64,000 nt of DNA from positions 27,272 to 91,271 of the forward strand of contig NZ_WWCJ01000022.1 of assembly GCF_009857475.1 (NCBI RefSeq), given 5' to 3'. Both the position numbers and the translations under genes were made by a program. The notes beneath the pieces were generated by a model, which worked only from the letters and a program-made list of their open reading frames with translations, was not told the DNA's origin and did no database searches. Position 1 is the stretch's first letter. Every line of letters begins with the position of its first letter. Shown one piece after another: positions 1 through 8,635 of the stretch. This DNA comes from Pseudoduganella guangdongensis (lineage in GTDB: Bacteria; Pseudomonadota; Gammaproteobacteria; Burkholderiales; Burkholderiaceae_D).

Positions 1-441
1 CTCGCTGCCGCCGGCATACAGGTCGGCCAGCGACACATTGCCGACACCGGACTGGCTGCCGGCCGAGTTCAGGCTGATCACGTCGGAACGCTCGCCGTTG
101 TTGATGATGACCACCGGCGCCAGCGGCGTGCTGTCCACGCCGCCGCGCTTCACGCTCGGCAGCGCGAAGCCCTCGGCGTCGGCCAGTAGGGTGTTGCAGC
201 CGTTGACCAGGGTGTCGTTGATGCCCCACCCCGCCTGGGCCGCGTCGAAGTTCAGCGAGAACAGCGCCAGCATGCCGTTCTGCATGCTGTCCGAACTGCC
301 CAGGGCGGCCGCCTTGTCGGTTTCCGAGGTGGCCAGCAGGCGCGTGGCGAACATCACCGCCAGCATGCCCACCACCACGCTGACCATCAGTTCCACCATC
401 GAAAAGCCGCGCGTGCGGCGCATAGCGTAGCGGCGGCTCAT
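1..441 (-). CDS. pilW: Type IV pilus minor pilin PilW, 3' part missing (cut by window edge)
   Basis: This is the N-terminal part (147 codons) of a PilW-type minor pilin, a component of the priming complex at the tip of type IV pili. After a short basic leader the sequence has the class III prepilin signature G-F-S-M-V-E-L-M-V followed by a hydrophobic helix (about residues 12-32), so it should be processed by prepilin peptidase and held in the inner membrane before assembly. The start ATG overlaps the stop of pilV (ATGA), which implies translational coupling. The gene runs off the left edge; pilX and pilY1 would be expected beyond. The assignment rests on gene order and on the prepilin motif. 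Confidence 0.8.
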   Translation of the reverse strand, partial: MSRRYAMRRTRGFSMVELMVSVVVGMLAVMFATRLLATSETDKAAALGSSDSMQNGMLALFSLNFDAAQAGWGINDTLVNGCNTLLADAEGFALPSVKRGGVDSTPLAPVVIINNGERSDVISLNSAGSQSGVGNVSLADLYAGGSE

Positions 442-875
442 GGCATCCCCTTCGGATTCATGATGTAGGTCGTCATCACATGCTTGTTCGGCTCTTCGTT
501 CTGGCGCCGCTGCCATGCGATGGTGATATCGACCTGGGTCTGCGTCACGCCGCGCACCACCGCCACGTCCACGGCGGCGCCGGGAATCGCGTCCAGGGTC
601 TCGCCCATCCACGGTTTGAGGGCGGTGCTGGGCTGCTTTTTATCCTTGGCCGTGAACACGTACTGGTCGATGTTGTCGTAATCGTTGCTGACAATGCCGA
701 CCAGGCGGTCGGCCGCCAGGGTCGCCTCGGCGCGCATGCCGGCGTCGTTGATGGCGGCGTACGAGCGCGCCTGCATGGCCACGGTGCCCAGCAGGCCCAC
801 GGCCAGCAGGATCACCGCCACCACCGCTTCGATCATGGCGGCGCCGCCCTGCTTCTTGAAATGGATGGTATTCAT
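438..875 (-). CDS. pilV: Type IV pilus minor pilin PilV
   Basis: Minor pilin of about 145 residues. Near the N-terminus a short polar leader ends in Gly-Gly-Ala and is followed by MIEAVVAVILLAVGLLG, the prepilin cleavage region and hydrophobic N-terminal helix with the conserved Glu. The soluble part ends close to an MTTYIMNP segment. I chose the ATG at 875 (MNTIHFKK) rather than one 15 codons upstream, because it overlaps the fimT stop by 4 nt (ATGA), as the other genes of this operon do. It sits between fimT and pilW, the usual order of a minor-pilin operon. PilV joins the initiating pseudopilus complex and influences surface piliation. Confidence 0.8.
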   Translation of the reverse strand: MNTIHFKKQGGAAMIEAVVAVILLAVGLLGTVAMQARSYAAINDAGMRAEATLAADRLVGIVSNDYDNIDQYVFTAKDKKQPSTALKPWMGETLDAIPGAAVDVAVVRGVTQTQVDITIAWQRRQNEEPNKHVMTTYIMNPKGMP

Positions 876-1510
876 TCTGGACAAGCCCTCGAATCGCCGC
901 TGCCGCGCGTTGGATCGCACTTGGTGGTCATGCCGGACAGGGTGACCACCAGCGCCACGGTCGGCACGTCATCCTTGAAATCGTCGCCCGGATTGAGGCG
1001 GATGCTTTGCAGGCGGTCCTCGACCGCCGGATCCACCCAACCCAGCTCGGTAAAGTAAATCTCACGCGCCGAGGCCGGCTGCAGGACCGGCGCCGCCACC
1101 GTGGCCGGCGGCAGGCTGACCGCCGAGCGGAACACGGACTTGTAGCCCTGCGCGCCTTGCGGGTCGTTGGCGGCCGGCTTGTCAACAGTGGACCAGCCGG
1201 CCGAGTCGGTGGTGCATTGCGCATCCGGTTGCGGGAAGCAGATGTCGATCTGCCAGTTGTACTGGCCATTGGCCGCGTTCTCGCTCAGCACGATACGGCT
1301 GCGCGCGTTGTGGCTTTGCGCCTGGCGGCGCGCCGTGGCCAGGCCGTCGGCATAAAATTCGCCAGTGGCCTTGGCCTTGTTGGTCTGCAGCCAGTGCGAC
1401 ATGGACGGCACCCCCAACGCCAGGGTGAAGCTGACAATGCCGACCCCCAGCACCAGTTCCAGCAAGGTCGCACCACGCTGCCGCGCGCCGATGGAAGTTA
1501 ATTGGTGCAT
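872..1510 (-). CDS. fimT: FimT/GspH-type minor pilin
   Basis: This 212-residue protein has a prepilin motif RGATLLELVLGVGIVSF at residues 12-28 (Gly before the cleavage site, Glu at +5) followed by a GspH/FimT-like globular part containing several cysteines. FimT-class pilins sit in the initiating minor-pilin complex and in some species bind DNA during uptake. The gene overlaps the upstream pilin gene by 13 nt and the downstream pilV by 4 nt, so the four genes are almost certainly one transcript. GspH of a type II secretion system is a formal alternative, but the pilV/pilW neighbours argue for the pilus. Confidence 0.78.
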   Translation of the reverse strand: MHQLTSIGARQRGATLLELVLGVGIVSFTLALGVPSMSHWLQTNKAKATGEFYADGLATARRQAQSHNARSRIVLSENAANGQYNWQIDICFPQPDAQCTTDSAGWSTVDKPAANDPQGAQGYKSVFRSAVSLPPATVAAPVLQPASAREIYFTELGWVDPAVEDRLQSIRLNPGDDFKDDVPTVALVVTLSGMTTKCDPTRGSGDSRACPE

Positions 1511-1923
1511 CGTCCGCCCTCCCGGTCGACCCAGCAGCTGTCATTGGTGGTGTAGCCGGCCGGCACCGCCGTGGTCTTGCGGTTGCCGTTCTGGTCGATG
1601 GTGTACGTGAAGCCCTGCACCATGCCTTTGCCGGTCGCACTCAGGGTGTAGCCGCTGGGGCTGGCGTTGCTCAGGGCGAAGTCGAAGTTCTTGCCGTTTT
1701 TCGGGAACGAGGCGGCGCCCTCAAAACCGGCATAGGTGCGGTTGTTGGCCCAGTACTGCTCGGCCGAGGTCTGGCCGGCGCCCAGGCCGGTGAACGCTTC
1801 CGTCAGGCGGCCGCGTTTCACGTAACCACTGTAAATCGGCAGGCCGACGGCGGTAATGATGCCCACGATGGTGACAGCCACCATCACTTCCATCAGCGTG
1901 TAACCTGCTTGTTGGCGTTTCAT
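1498..1923 (-). CDS. pilE: Type IV pilin-like protein (PilE family)
   Basis: This 141-residue pilin has a short leader MKRQQAG followed by YTLMEVMVAVTIVGIITAV, the canonical prepilin cleavage site with Tyr/Phe at +1 and Glu at +5. Two cysteines near the C-terminus (around residues 131 and 139) fit the D-region disulfide of pilins. It is the first gene of the minus-strand minor-pilin operon and its 3' end overlaps fimT. In many betaproteobacteria PilE is a minor pilin encoded with fimT-pilVWXY1, so this is probably not the major pilin PilA. Phased CCTGA repeats lie just upstream. Confidence 0.78.
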   Translation of the reverse strand: MKRQQAGYTLMEVMVAVTIVGIITAVGLPIYSGYVKRGRLTEAFTGLGAGQTSAEQYWANNRTYAGFEGAASFPKNGKNFDFALSNASPSGYTLSATGKGMVQGFTYTIDQNGNRKTTAVPAGYTTNDSCWVDREGGRCTN

Positions 1924-1985
1924 TATGCTCTGCTCCCCACGGCTGGACTTTGAATAGCTTTAGTCTAGCCAGCGAAGCTTGCATT

Positions 1986-2016
1986 ACCCTGAGGAAACCC
2001 TGACAAAAACCTGACA
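1986..2016. promoter_or_regulatory. Three phased CCTGA direct repeats upstream of the pilin operon
   Basis: CCTGA occurs at 1988-1992, 1999-2003 and 2010-2014, exactly 11 bp apart, about 65-90 bp upstream of the pilin ATG. OmpR-family response regulators bind direct repeats spaced by about one helical turn. The OmpR-type regulator at 3370-4053 is the obvious candidate protein. This is an inference from spacing only. Confidence 0.45.
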
Positions 2017-2027
2017 GGGCAAAATAT

Positions 2028-3377
2028 TTACGCAGGGAAATACACGGAGAACAGGGCGCCCTGCCCGCCAGGCGGGGTGTCGATGGCCACGCTGGCCCCG
2101 TGGGCGGTGGCGATATCGCGCACGATGGCCAGGCCCAGGCCGCTGCCGGTGGTCTTTTCATCCAACCGCTGGAAGCGCTGGAATACGGCGGCGCGTTTGG
2201 CCGGCGCGATGCCGGGTCCGGAGTCTTCCACCGTCAGCATGCCGCCGCCCAGGTGGGCGAAGCAGCTGACCGTGACCGTGCCGCCCGGCGGCGTGTAGCG
2301 GATCGCATTGTCCACCAGGTTGTCGACCAGGTCGCGCAGCAGGAAGCGGTCGCCCTTCACCATGGTCGGCTGCAGGTCGAAGCCCAGGTCGATTTCCTTG
2401 CGCAGCGCCTGCTCTACAAAGTGCTGGATCGACTCCTCCAGCAGCTGGTCGAGCGCCAGGCGTTCCATGCGCGTCTTGCGCAAGGGGCCGGGTTCGGCGC
2501 GCGCAAACGCCAGCAGCTGGTTCACCTGGCGGATCATACGGTCGGTGGACGCCTGCATCATGCCCAGCGCGGCGGCCGCCTCCGGCGCGCGCGGCTGGGC
2601 CGCCAGCAAATCGATCTGGGTGCGCATGCCCGCCAGCGGCGTGCGCAGCTGGTGCGCCACATTGGCCAGGAAATCCTGCTGCGCCTGGGCGCCGTCGTGG
2701 ACTTTTTCCAGCAAACCGTTGAAGGCCTGCACCAGCGGCGCCACCTCCAGCGGCACCTCGGCCAGCGCGATCGGCGCCGTGTCGTCGGCGCCACGCGCCT
2801 GGATGCCGGCACGCACCTTGTGCAAGGGCGCCAGGCCGCTGGTGACCGAGAACCACACCAGGCCGGCCGAGGCCAGCGTCAGCACCGCCGCCAGCGGCAG
2901 CATGGCGCGCACGATGGCGGCGCGCGCCTGGCCGCGCTTGCGGAGGGTCTTGGCCACCACCAGCAAGCCGGCCTGCTGGCCGGCCTGCACCGGCTGCGCC
3001 ACCAGGCGCACCGCCTCGCCCGCCACCTCGCCGTCGCTGGCCGGGCTCGCGCCGCGCGCCGCGCCGGCGGCTGGCATGGGCAGGGCGGCATCGCCCGCCA
3101 GCAGGCGCCCGCCGCTGTCGCGCAGGGAAAAATACACTTTATCGAGTTCGTCGTTGCGCAGGGCCCGCTCGGCGGCGGGCGGCAGATCGAGCACCAGCCG
3201 GCCCTCGCGCTCGCTGGTGCGCGCCGCCAGCATGGCCGCCGCATCGCCCAGCGACTGGTCAAAGGCGATCTGGGCCGGGATCCAGGCCAGGGCATAGCTG
3301 AGTGCCATGCCCGCCAGGTTCAGCAGCAGGACCGGCAGCACCAGCCACCTCAGCAGGCGCAGGCGGATGCTATCCAT
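2028..3377 (-). CDS. Sensor histidine kinase (QseC/TctE-like)
   Basis: A membrane histidine kinase of about 449 residues. The N-terminus has a membrane segment, then a periplasmic domain of about 120 residues, a second membrane segment, a HAMP-like linker and the HisKA box FLANVAHQLRTPLAGM with the phosphorylated His. The ATPase part shows the N box (DNLVDNAIRYTPPGG), the G1 box (VEDSGPGI) and the G2 box (GSGLGLAIV). The ATG at 3377 overlaps the upstream regulator stop (ATGGATAG), so I preferred it to a start 23 codons upstream that would lie deep in that gene. It forms a pair with the OmpR-type regulator. The signal is unknown; the TctE/QseC resemblance is by overall architecture. Confidence 0.85.
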   Translation of the reverse strand: MDSIRLRLLRWLVLPVLLLNLAGMALSYALAWIPAQIAFDQSLGDAAAMLAARTSEREGRLVLDLPPAAERALRNDELDKVYFSLRDSGGRLLAGDAALPMPAAGAARGASPASDGEVAGEAVRLVAQPVQAGQQAGLLVVAKTLRKRGQARAAIVRAMLPLAAVLTLASAGLVWFSVTSGLAPLHKVRAGIQARGADDTAPIALAEVPLEVAPLVQAFNGLLEKVHDGAQAQQDFLANVAHQLRTPLAGMRTQIDLLAAQPRAPEAAAALGMMQASTDRMIRQVNQLLAFARAEPGPLRKTRMERLALDQLLEESIQHFVEQALRKEIDLGFDLQPTMVKGDRFLLRDLVDNLVDNAIRYTPPGGTVTVSCFAHLGGGMLTVEDSGPGIAPAKRAAVFQRFQRLDEKTTGSGLGLAIVRDIATAHGASVAIDTPPGGQGALFSVYFPA

Positions 3378-4053
3378 GCGGCGCGGCGCCTTGCGGCTCC
3401 AGCATATAGCCAAAGCCGCGGATGGTGCGGATGCTGATGCCAGCATCGGCCGTCTTCTGGCGGATGCGCGAGATATACACCTCCACCGCGTTCGGCGTCA
3501 CATCCTCGCCCCAGGGCAGGATGGCGTCGATGATCTGCTGCTTGCTCACCACGCGCGCGCCGTGCTGCAGCAGGTACTCCAGCACCGCCCACTCGCGCAC
3601 CGACAGGTCGATCACCTTGTCGCGCACGCGGGCCCGCTTGGCGCCCACATCCAGCACCAGCTCGCCCATTTGCAGCAGGCTTGGCTTGGGCGCATGGCGC
3701 CGCGCCAGCGCGCGCACGCGCGCCACCAGTTCGGGCGTGGCGAAGGGCTTGACCAGGTAATCGTCCGCCCCCAGCTCCAGGCCGCGCACCCGGTCCTCCA
3801 CCGCGTCGCGCGCCGTCAGCAACAGCACCGGCAACTGGCTGCCGCGCGCGCGCAGGCGGCGCACCACTTCAAAGCCGTCCAGCCCCGGCAGGCCGATATC
3901 GAGCACCAGCACGTCCACCGGGCCCGGCCGCTGCAACAGGGCGTCGGCCTCGCTGCCGTTCTGCAGCAGCTCCACGTTCATGCCATGGCCGCCCAGCACC
4001 CGCACCAGGCCGTCCGCCAGAACCGCATCATCTTCTACCAGGATTACGTGCAT
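3370..4053 (-). CDS. OmpR-family response regulator
   Basis: This 227-residue protein has a receiver domain (acidic pair E-D-D near residue 8, phosphoacceptor in LVLDIGLPGLDG, conserved KPF) and a C-terminal winged-helix Trans_reg_C domain ending in IRTIRGFGYML. It is the partner of the overlapping histidine kinase. The closest general type is QseB/TctD. The divergent neighbour is a chemoreceptor and the downstream region leads into the pilin operon, so control of surface motility is plausible. The three 11-bp-phased CCTGA repeats upstream of that operon are a candidate target. Confidence 0.88.
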   Translation of the reverse strand: MHVILVEDDAVLADGLVRVLGGHGMNVELLQNGSEADALLQRPGPVDVLVLDIGLPGLDGFEVVRRLRARGSQLPVLLLTARDAVEDRVRGLELGADDYLVKPFATPELVARVRALARRHAPKPSLLQMGELVLDVGAKRARVRDKVIDLSVREWAVLEYLLQHGARVVSKQQIIDAILPWGEDVTPNAVEVYISRIRQKTADAGISIRTIRGFGYMLEPQGAAPHG

Positions 4054-4081
4054 GGGAATCCGTCAGGGTTGCTCTCAGCGC

Positions 4082-4111
4082 ATTATGCCCCGATTCATCA
4101 CGATGTAACAA
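4082..4111 (-). promoter_or_regulatory. Putative sigma-70 promoter of the two-component operon
   Basis: On the minus strand TTGTTA (4106-4111) and CATAAT (4082-4087) are separated by 18 bp, about 30 bp upstream of the response-regulator ATG. Five of six bases of the -10 hexamer match the consensus. The element also lies upstream of the divergent chemoreceptor gene. Confidence 0.4.
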
Positions 4112-4158
4112 TTGCCCAGCATCATTACCGCGCCTTAAAAACCCTCGCGGAAGCCACC

Positions 4159-6183
4159 ATGATTCTCCTCCAGCCTGCCATCGCCCTCATGCAGAGGCTG
4201 CGCCTGCTGCCCAAGTTTGTCCTTGTCTGCCTCGTGTTCCTGCTGCCCCTGCTGCTCGCCTCCGGCCTGCTGGTCGGCGAGCTGCACAAATCGGTCGCCT
4301 TCACCATACAGGAACGCCAGGGCCTGGCGTATGTGCGCCAGCTGCACGAAGCGCGCCGCCATCTGCAGCAAAAGCGCGCCCTGGAACACCTGCGCCTGGC
4401 CGCCAACCAGCAAGCCGGCAGCGCCGCCATCCGCGCCAGCGCCGACGCCGCCACCACCGCCCTCGCCGCCCTGCGCCCGCTGGCGCAAGGCCCGCTGGCC
4501 GGACTGGCGGCCCAAGCCGACCTGGAGCAAGGCTGGCAGCAGCTGCAGCAGCGCCAGGCCGGCTTCGATGCGCGCGCCAGCTTTGCCGCGCACAGCAAGC
4601 TGATCGCCCAGGCCGACGCCCTGGCCACCCTGGCCGCCGACCGCGCCCGCCTCTCGCTCGACCCCGAGGTGCGCAGCGTCTACCTGATCGCCTCCTTCCT
4701 GAAAACCTTCCCCGGCCTGGCCGAGAACCTGGGCGTAATCAGCGGCCGCGGCGCCGCCTACATCGACAGCGGCCTGTTCGAAGCCGGCGAAGACCAGATG
4801 CTGAGCGCCACCGCCATGCTGGCGCGGCACGAGCTGGAACGCTTGCCGGCCCAGTACCAGGCCATCCTGCAGCACAATCCGGCCCTGACCGGCAAGCTCG
4901 AAGCGCACCTGGCCGCCGTGCCGCAAGCGCTGGCCTTCCTCGAACGCGCCCGCAACGAAGTGCTGAATTCCTACAACCAGACCAGCGGCAAGGAGTTCAA
5001 CGAGGCCGGCCAGCAAGCCGCCGGCGCCCTGCAAGCACTGGCCGCCGGCACCGCCGACGCCCTCGACCAGTTGCTGGCCGAACGCGCCCGGCGCGACGCC
5101 CTGTACCGGAATAGCGTGGCCGGCGTGGTGTTGCTGGCCGTCCTGCTGGCGGGCTGGCTCGGGGCCGGCTTCTACCTCTCCTTCATGCGCGACATGCGCC
5201 AGCTGAATGGCGCGGTGCAGGCCGCCGCGGCGGGCGACCTCAGCGTACGCATCGCCTCCCCCGCGCGCGATGAAACCGGCGACCTGGCCAACGCCTTCAG
5301 CGCCATGACAGCCGCGCTGCAAACCCTGGTGGCCGACATCCGCAGCGGCGCCGCCCGCATCGCCAGCGCGGCCGACGAGCTGGCCAGCGGCAGCAGCGCC
5401 CTGAGCGGCTCCACCAGCACCCAGGCCGACGCCCTGCACGTCACCGTGGCCGCCATGGAAGAACTGGACGCCGCCGTGCAGCGCAACAGCGCCCACGCCG
5501 ACGACGGCCGCCAGCTGGTGCAGCAAGCGGCCGGCGTGGCGCGCCGCGGCGGCGACAGCGTCGATGCGGTGGTCGGCACCATGGCCGCCATCCGCGCCAG
5601 CTCCGACCGCATTGCCGACATCATCGGCGTGATCGACGGCATCGCTTTCCAGACCAATATCCTGGCCCTGAACGCCGCCGTCGAAGCCGCCCGCGCCGGC
5701 GAGGCCGGGCGCGGCTTCGCCGTGGTCGCCACCGAGGTGCGCAGCCTGGCGCAACGCTCGGCCGCCGCCGCGCTCGAAATCAAGCAGCTGATCGGCGACT
5801 CAGTCAGCAAGGTCGACAGCGGCAACGCCCAGGTCGACGCCGCCGGCGCCACCATGAGCCAGGTGGTGGCCGCCGTGCGCAGCATGGAGGAAGTCATCGC
5901 CCGCATCACCCAGGCCGAGGCCGGCCAGCGCAGCGAGATCGCCCGCATCAACGGCGCCCTGCACCGCATCGACGACATGACGCGCCAGAACGCCGCCCTG
6001 GTGGTCCAAGCCTCCGAGGGCGCCAGCCGCGTGCACGCCGAGACCGCCCTGCTCAACCAGGCCCTCGGCCAGTTCCGCCTAAAAAATGGGGACGTACCCC
6101 ATTTTTCGGGCAACAAGTTGCTGAAAAAAGAGGGTACGTCCCCATTTTTGAAGCGTGCGCCAGTAAAAATCGGGATGTTGTAG
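4159..6183 (+). CDS. Methyl-accepting chemotaxis protein
   Basis: A 674-residue chemoreceptor. A hydrophobic segment follows the first 15 residues, then a long helical periplasmic domain (about 40-310), a second membrane helix (about 317-340), a HAMP domain and a cytoplasmic signalling domain. The hairpin tip, around residue 493-530, reads GIAFQTNILALNAAVEAARAG. I chose the ATG at 4159; the frame is open much further upstream but only as antisense of the response regulator. The last 30-odd residues, after FRL, are encoded by a dispersed palindromic repeat (6081-6150) and are not chemoreceptor-like, so the native stop has probably been lost. It is divergent from the two-component system. Confidence 0.9.
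   Translation: MILLQPAIALMQRLRLLPKFVLVCLVFLLPLLLASGLLVGELHKSVAFTIQERQGLAYVRQLHEARRHLQQKRALEHLRLAANQQAGSAAIRASADAATTALAALRPLAQGPLAGLAAQADLEQGWQQLQQRQAGFDARASFAAHSKLIAQADALATLAADRARLSLDPEVRSVYLIASFLKTFPGLAENLGVISGRGAAYIDSGLFEAGEDQMLSATAMLARHELERLPAQYQAILQHNPALTGKLEAHLAAVPQALAFLERARNEVLNSYNQTSGKEFNEAGQQAAGALQALAAGTADALDQLLAERARRDALYRNSVAGVVLLAVLLAGWLGAGFYLSFMRDMRQLNGAVQAAAAGDLSVRIASPARDETGDLANAFSAMTAALQTLVADIRSGAARIASAADELASGSSALSGSTSTQADALHVTVAAMEELDAAVQRNSAHADDGRQLVQQAAGVARRGGDSVDAVVGTMAAIRASSDRIADIIGVIDGIAFQTNILALNAAVEAARAGEAGRGFAVVATEVRSLAQRSAAAALEIKQLIGDSVSKVDSGNAQVDAAGATMSQVVAAVRSMEEVIARITQAEAGQRSEIARINGALHRIDDMTRQNAALVVQASEGASRVHAETALLNQALGQFRLKNGDVPHFSGNKLLKKEGTSPFLKRAPVKIGML
6081..6150. 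repeat. Palindromic repeat, GGGGACGTACCC family (copy 1, inside a CDS)
   Basis: The left arm AAAAAATGGGGACGTACCCC and the right arm GGGTACGTCCCCATTTTT flank an interior containing GCAACAAGTTGCTGA. The same arms occur at 27280-27362 and 31970-32062. Here the element lies in frame in the 3' end of the chemoreceptor gene and supplies its last codons. Confidence 0.85.
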
Positions 6184-6358
6184 TGCTTGTAGGACTATCC
6201 TGACAAAGCGTCATGTTTCCAGCCTACATGACGGAGGACACAGGTCTTATGTTCATCACTCACATAGAAAATTAAAGTAATACCAACGCGATCGGCAAGC
6301 CACACCCCCTAAGAATGCCGACTGCAACATCGTGTACTTTAGTTTTTGTGAGGAAAAA

Positions 6359-7168
6359 ATGAACAACACTCAACTGAGCGTCTCTGCCAAGAACTCGCTG
6401 TCCCGTACCATGCCGATTGGTTCTTCGGAGTTTAAAGTTGCGTCCCGGCCTGTTGTCAGCTACAGCGGCGCCCAGCAGAATGAGCTGCTGGCAGCCCTCC
6501 CTCGTGAAGCGCTCGAGTCCCTGTTCGAACACCTGGAGCTGGTGCAACTGCCGTTCGGCAAGGAACTGTTTGAATTCGGCAGCAAGCTGGAGTATGTGTA
6601 CTTCCCGACCACCGCCATCCTGTCGCTGCTGTATGTGATGGAAGACGGCGCCACCACCGAGATTGCCGTGGTGGGCCACGAGGGCGTGGTGGGCGTGTCG
6701 ATGTTTGCCGGTGAACGCGCAATATGCACCGCCGTGGTGCAAAGCGCCGGCTACGGCTACCGCATGAAGGCGCAGGCCTTGCGCGATGCCTTCAACCTGG
6801 GTGGTTCCCTGCCGCAGCTGCTGATGCGCTACAACGCCGCCCTGTTTGCCCAGATGGCGCAAAACGCCGTCGGTGGCCGCCACAGCTCGATCGAGCAGAA
6901 ACTGTGCCGCTGGCTGCTGGACCGCCTGGACCGCTCACCAAGCAATGAGCTGAAAGTGACCCAGGAAATGATTTCCATCATGCTGGGCGTGCGCCGCGAA
7001 TCGATCACCGCCGCCGCCGGCAAGCTGCAGGAAGACGGCATGATCACCTACCGTCGCGGCAACATCACTGTGATTGATCGTGAAGGTCTGGAACGCTATG
7101 CGGGCGAGTGCTATAAGGTGGCGAAGATTGAGTATGATCGCCTGCTCGCTGATGTGGCGTGCTGCTAA
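6359..7168 (+). CDS. Crp/Fnr-family transcriptional regulator
   Basis: A 269-residue regulator with an N-terminal cyclic-nucleotide-binding-like beta barrel (about residues 45-165) and a C-terminal Crp-type helix-turn-helix (VTQEMISIMLGVRRESITAAAG, then a wing YRRGNITVIDREGLE). The cAMP phosphate-binding Arg-Ser signature of Crp and the cysteine cluster of Fnr are not seen, so the ligand is unknown. The ATG at 6359 follows a GAGG ribosome-binding sequence. A 175-nt intergenic region precedes it. Its 3' end overlaps the convergent histidine-kinase frame by about 100 nt. It could be controlled with the adjacent NarX/NarL-type pair, but that is inference. Confidence 0.82.
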   Translation: MNNTQLSVSAKNSLSRTMPIGSSEFKVASRPVVSYSGAQQNELLAALPREALESLFEHLELVQLPFGKELFEFGSKLEYVYFPTTAILSLLYVMEDGATTEIAVVGHEGVVGVSMFAGERAICTAVVQSAGYGYRMKAQALRDAFNLGGSLPQLLMRYNAALFAQMAQNAVGGRHSSIEQKLCRWLLDRLDRSPSNELKVTQEMISIMLGVRRESITAAAGKLQEDGMITYRRGNITVIDREGLERYAGECYKVAKIEYDRLLADVACC

Positions 7169-8612
7169 GCGGCGGTAAGCCAGTGGGCGCGGCGGCAATC
7201 GTCGCCCGCCCGCCCCGCCCTTTCAGCGGAATATAGACTTCAATGCAGGTGCCGCGGTCGCCACGGCCGCGGCGAATATTCAACACCCCTCCCAGCAGCA
7301 AGGCCCTTTCCCGCATCCCCAGCAAACCGTGCGACATGGGCTTGGCCAGGGTCGGCGCTGCAATGCCGATCCCGTCGTCGATAATGCGCAGCACCAGCAT
7401 GTCGTCCGCCTGGCGTTTCAGCGACACGTTGACGTGGGTCGCTTTGGCGTACTTGCGGATATTGGTCAGCGACTCCTGCACAATGCGGAACAGGGCAATC
7501 GACAGGCTGCTGTCGCCCTTGGCCACGGCATCGATATCGCTGCCGACATCGGTCTCGCACGGCGTGCCCGCCAGGCGCGCAAAGTCTTCGCAATAGCTGT
7601 CGATAGCTGCGCCCAGGCCCAGATTGTCGAGCAGGCTGGGGCGCAAGTCTTCGATGATGCGGCGCTTGAGCTCCACGGTTTCCATCAGGGTGCCGCGCGC
7701 GCGGCGCAACTGGGCCGCCAATTCCGGATGCGTCTTTTGCAGCTGGTGCGTGACGGCCGAAATATCCATGCTGATGGAGGTCAGGTTGGCCCCCATTTCA
7801 TCGTGCAGCTCGCGCGACAGGCGCATCTTCTCGTCTTCGCTGATCGAAATCAGGTGGCGCGACAGCACCGACAGCTGCTCGGTACGCTGCTGCACCATGG
7901 ATTCCAGGCTCTCGTTGGACAGCTGCAAGGCGTGCTCCACGGCGGCGCGGTGCACAAAGCTGCGCCGCACCAACTGGTAGAACATGATCAAGACCACAAT
8001 GGCGACGGCATTGATGCCGGCCCCCATCACCACCGCCTTCTGGTATTCCTGGTAGAAGCTGGTGGCGCGCGCCGCCATCGCCTCGTTCTGTTCGCGCACC
8101 ATGATGACGATTTGCAGGCGGATTTCATCCATGCCGCTGCGCTCGTCGCTGACCTGGGCGATATTGACGATTTCCTGCAGGCCGCTGTGCTTATAGACTT
8201 CGATCGCCTGGGTCAGGATGGCGATGCGCTTGCGCACCAGCCCCTGCAACTGCTGCAGGTTCTTCAGCTGCACCGGGTTATTGGCCAGCAGTTTTTCCAG
8301 CTCGCGGAATTCGTGTTCGGCCTCGGCCACCACCGTGCGCGTCGGCCCCAGGTAAGTCTCCTTGCCCGAGATGAAGTAGCCGCGCGCGCTGCTGTCGGCA
8401 TCGAGCACCAGCACGTTCAGGTATTGCAGCCGTTCGGCCACGCGCGAGCTCAGGGCCAGCTGTTCGTTGGCGCCTTTCAGCGACTGCAGGTTGTGGAACA
8501 GGCTAAAGCCGTTGACGATCAGAATCAACGCACACGTGACACACAGGAGCGTTTTATAGAGTGGCAGCCGGTGCCGGGGCGCTGGTTCGAGGGTGAAGTA
8601 CATCTTGCCCAT
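7065..8612 (-). CDS. Sensor histidine kinase, HisKA_3 (NarX-like) type
   Basis: A membrane kinase of about 515 residues. It has a membrane helix near the N-terminus, a helical CHASE3-like periplasmic domain with many coiled-coil heptads, a second membrane helix near residue 215, and a dimerisation box with the phospho-His in LSRELHDEMGANLTSI. The HATPase domain follows (IVQESLTNIRKYAKA, then DDGIGI). The frame continues about 45 residues past the normal domain end into a Ser/Pro-rich tail that is antisense to the Crp-like gene. The start is uncertain: ATGs at 8642, 8612 and 8603 are possible and none has a strong ribosome-binding site. It is transcribed after the NarL-type regulator, with a 9-bp-stem hairpin between them. 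Confidence 0.82.
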   Translation of the reverse strand: MGKMYFTLEPAPRHRLPLYKTLLCVTCALILIVNGFSLFHNLQSLKGANEQLALSSRVAERLQYLNVLVLDADSSARGYFISGKETYLGPTRTVVAEAEHEFRELEKLLANNPVQLKNLQQLQGLVRKRIAILTQAIEVYKHSGLQEIVNIAQVSDERSGMDEIRLQIVIMVREQNEAMAARATSFYQEYQKAVVMGAGINAVAIVVLIMFYQLVRRSFVHRAAVEHALQLSNESLESMVQQRTEQLSVLSRHLISISEDEKMRLSRELHDEMGANLTSISMDISAVTHQLQKTHPELAAQLRRARGTLMETVELKRRIIEDLRPSLLDNLGLGAAIDSYCEDFARLAGTPCETDVGSDIDAVAKGDSSLSIALFRIVQESLTNIRKYAKATHVNVSLKRQADDMLVLRIIDDGIGIAAPTLAKPMSHGLLGMRERALLLGGVLNIRRGRGDRGTCIEVYIPLKGRGGRATIAAAPTGLPPLSSTPHQRAGDHTQSSPPYSTRPHSVPDLHDQSQ

Positions 8613-8635
8613 TATAAAACGCGCGGGAAATTGCT

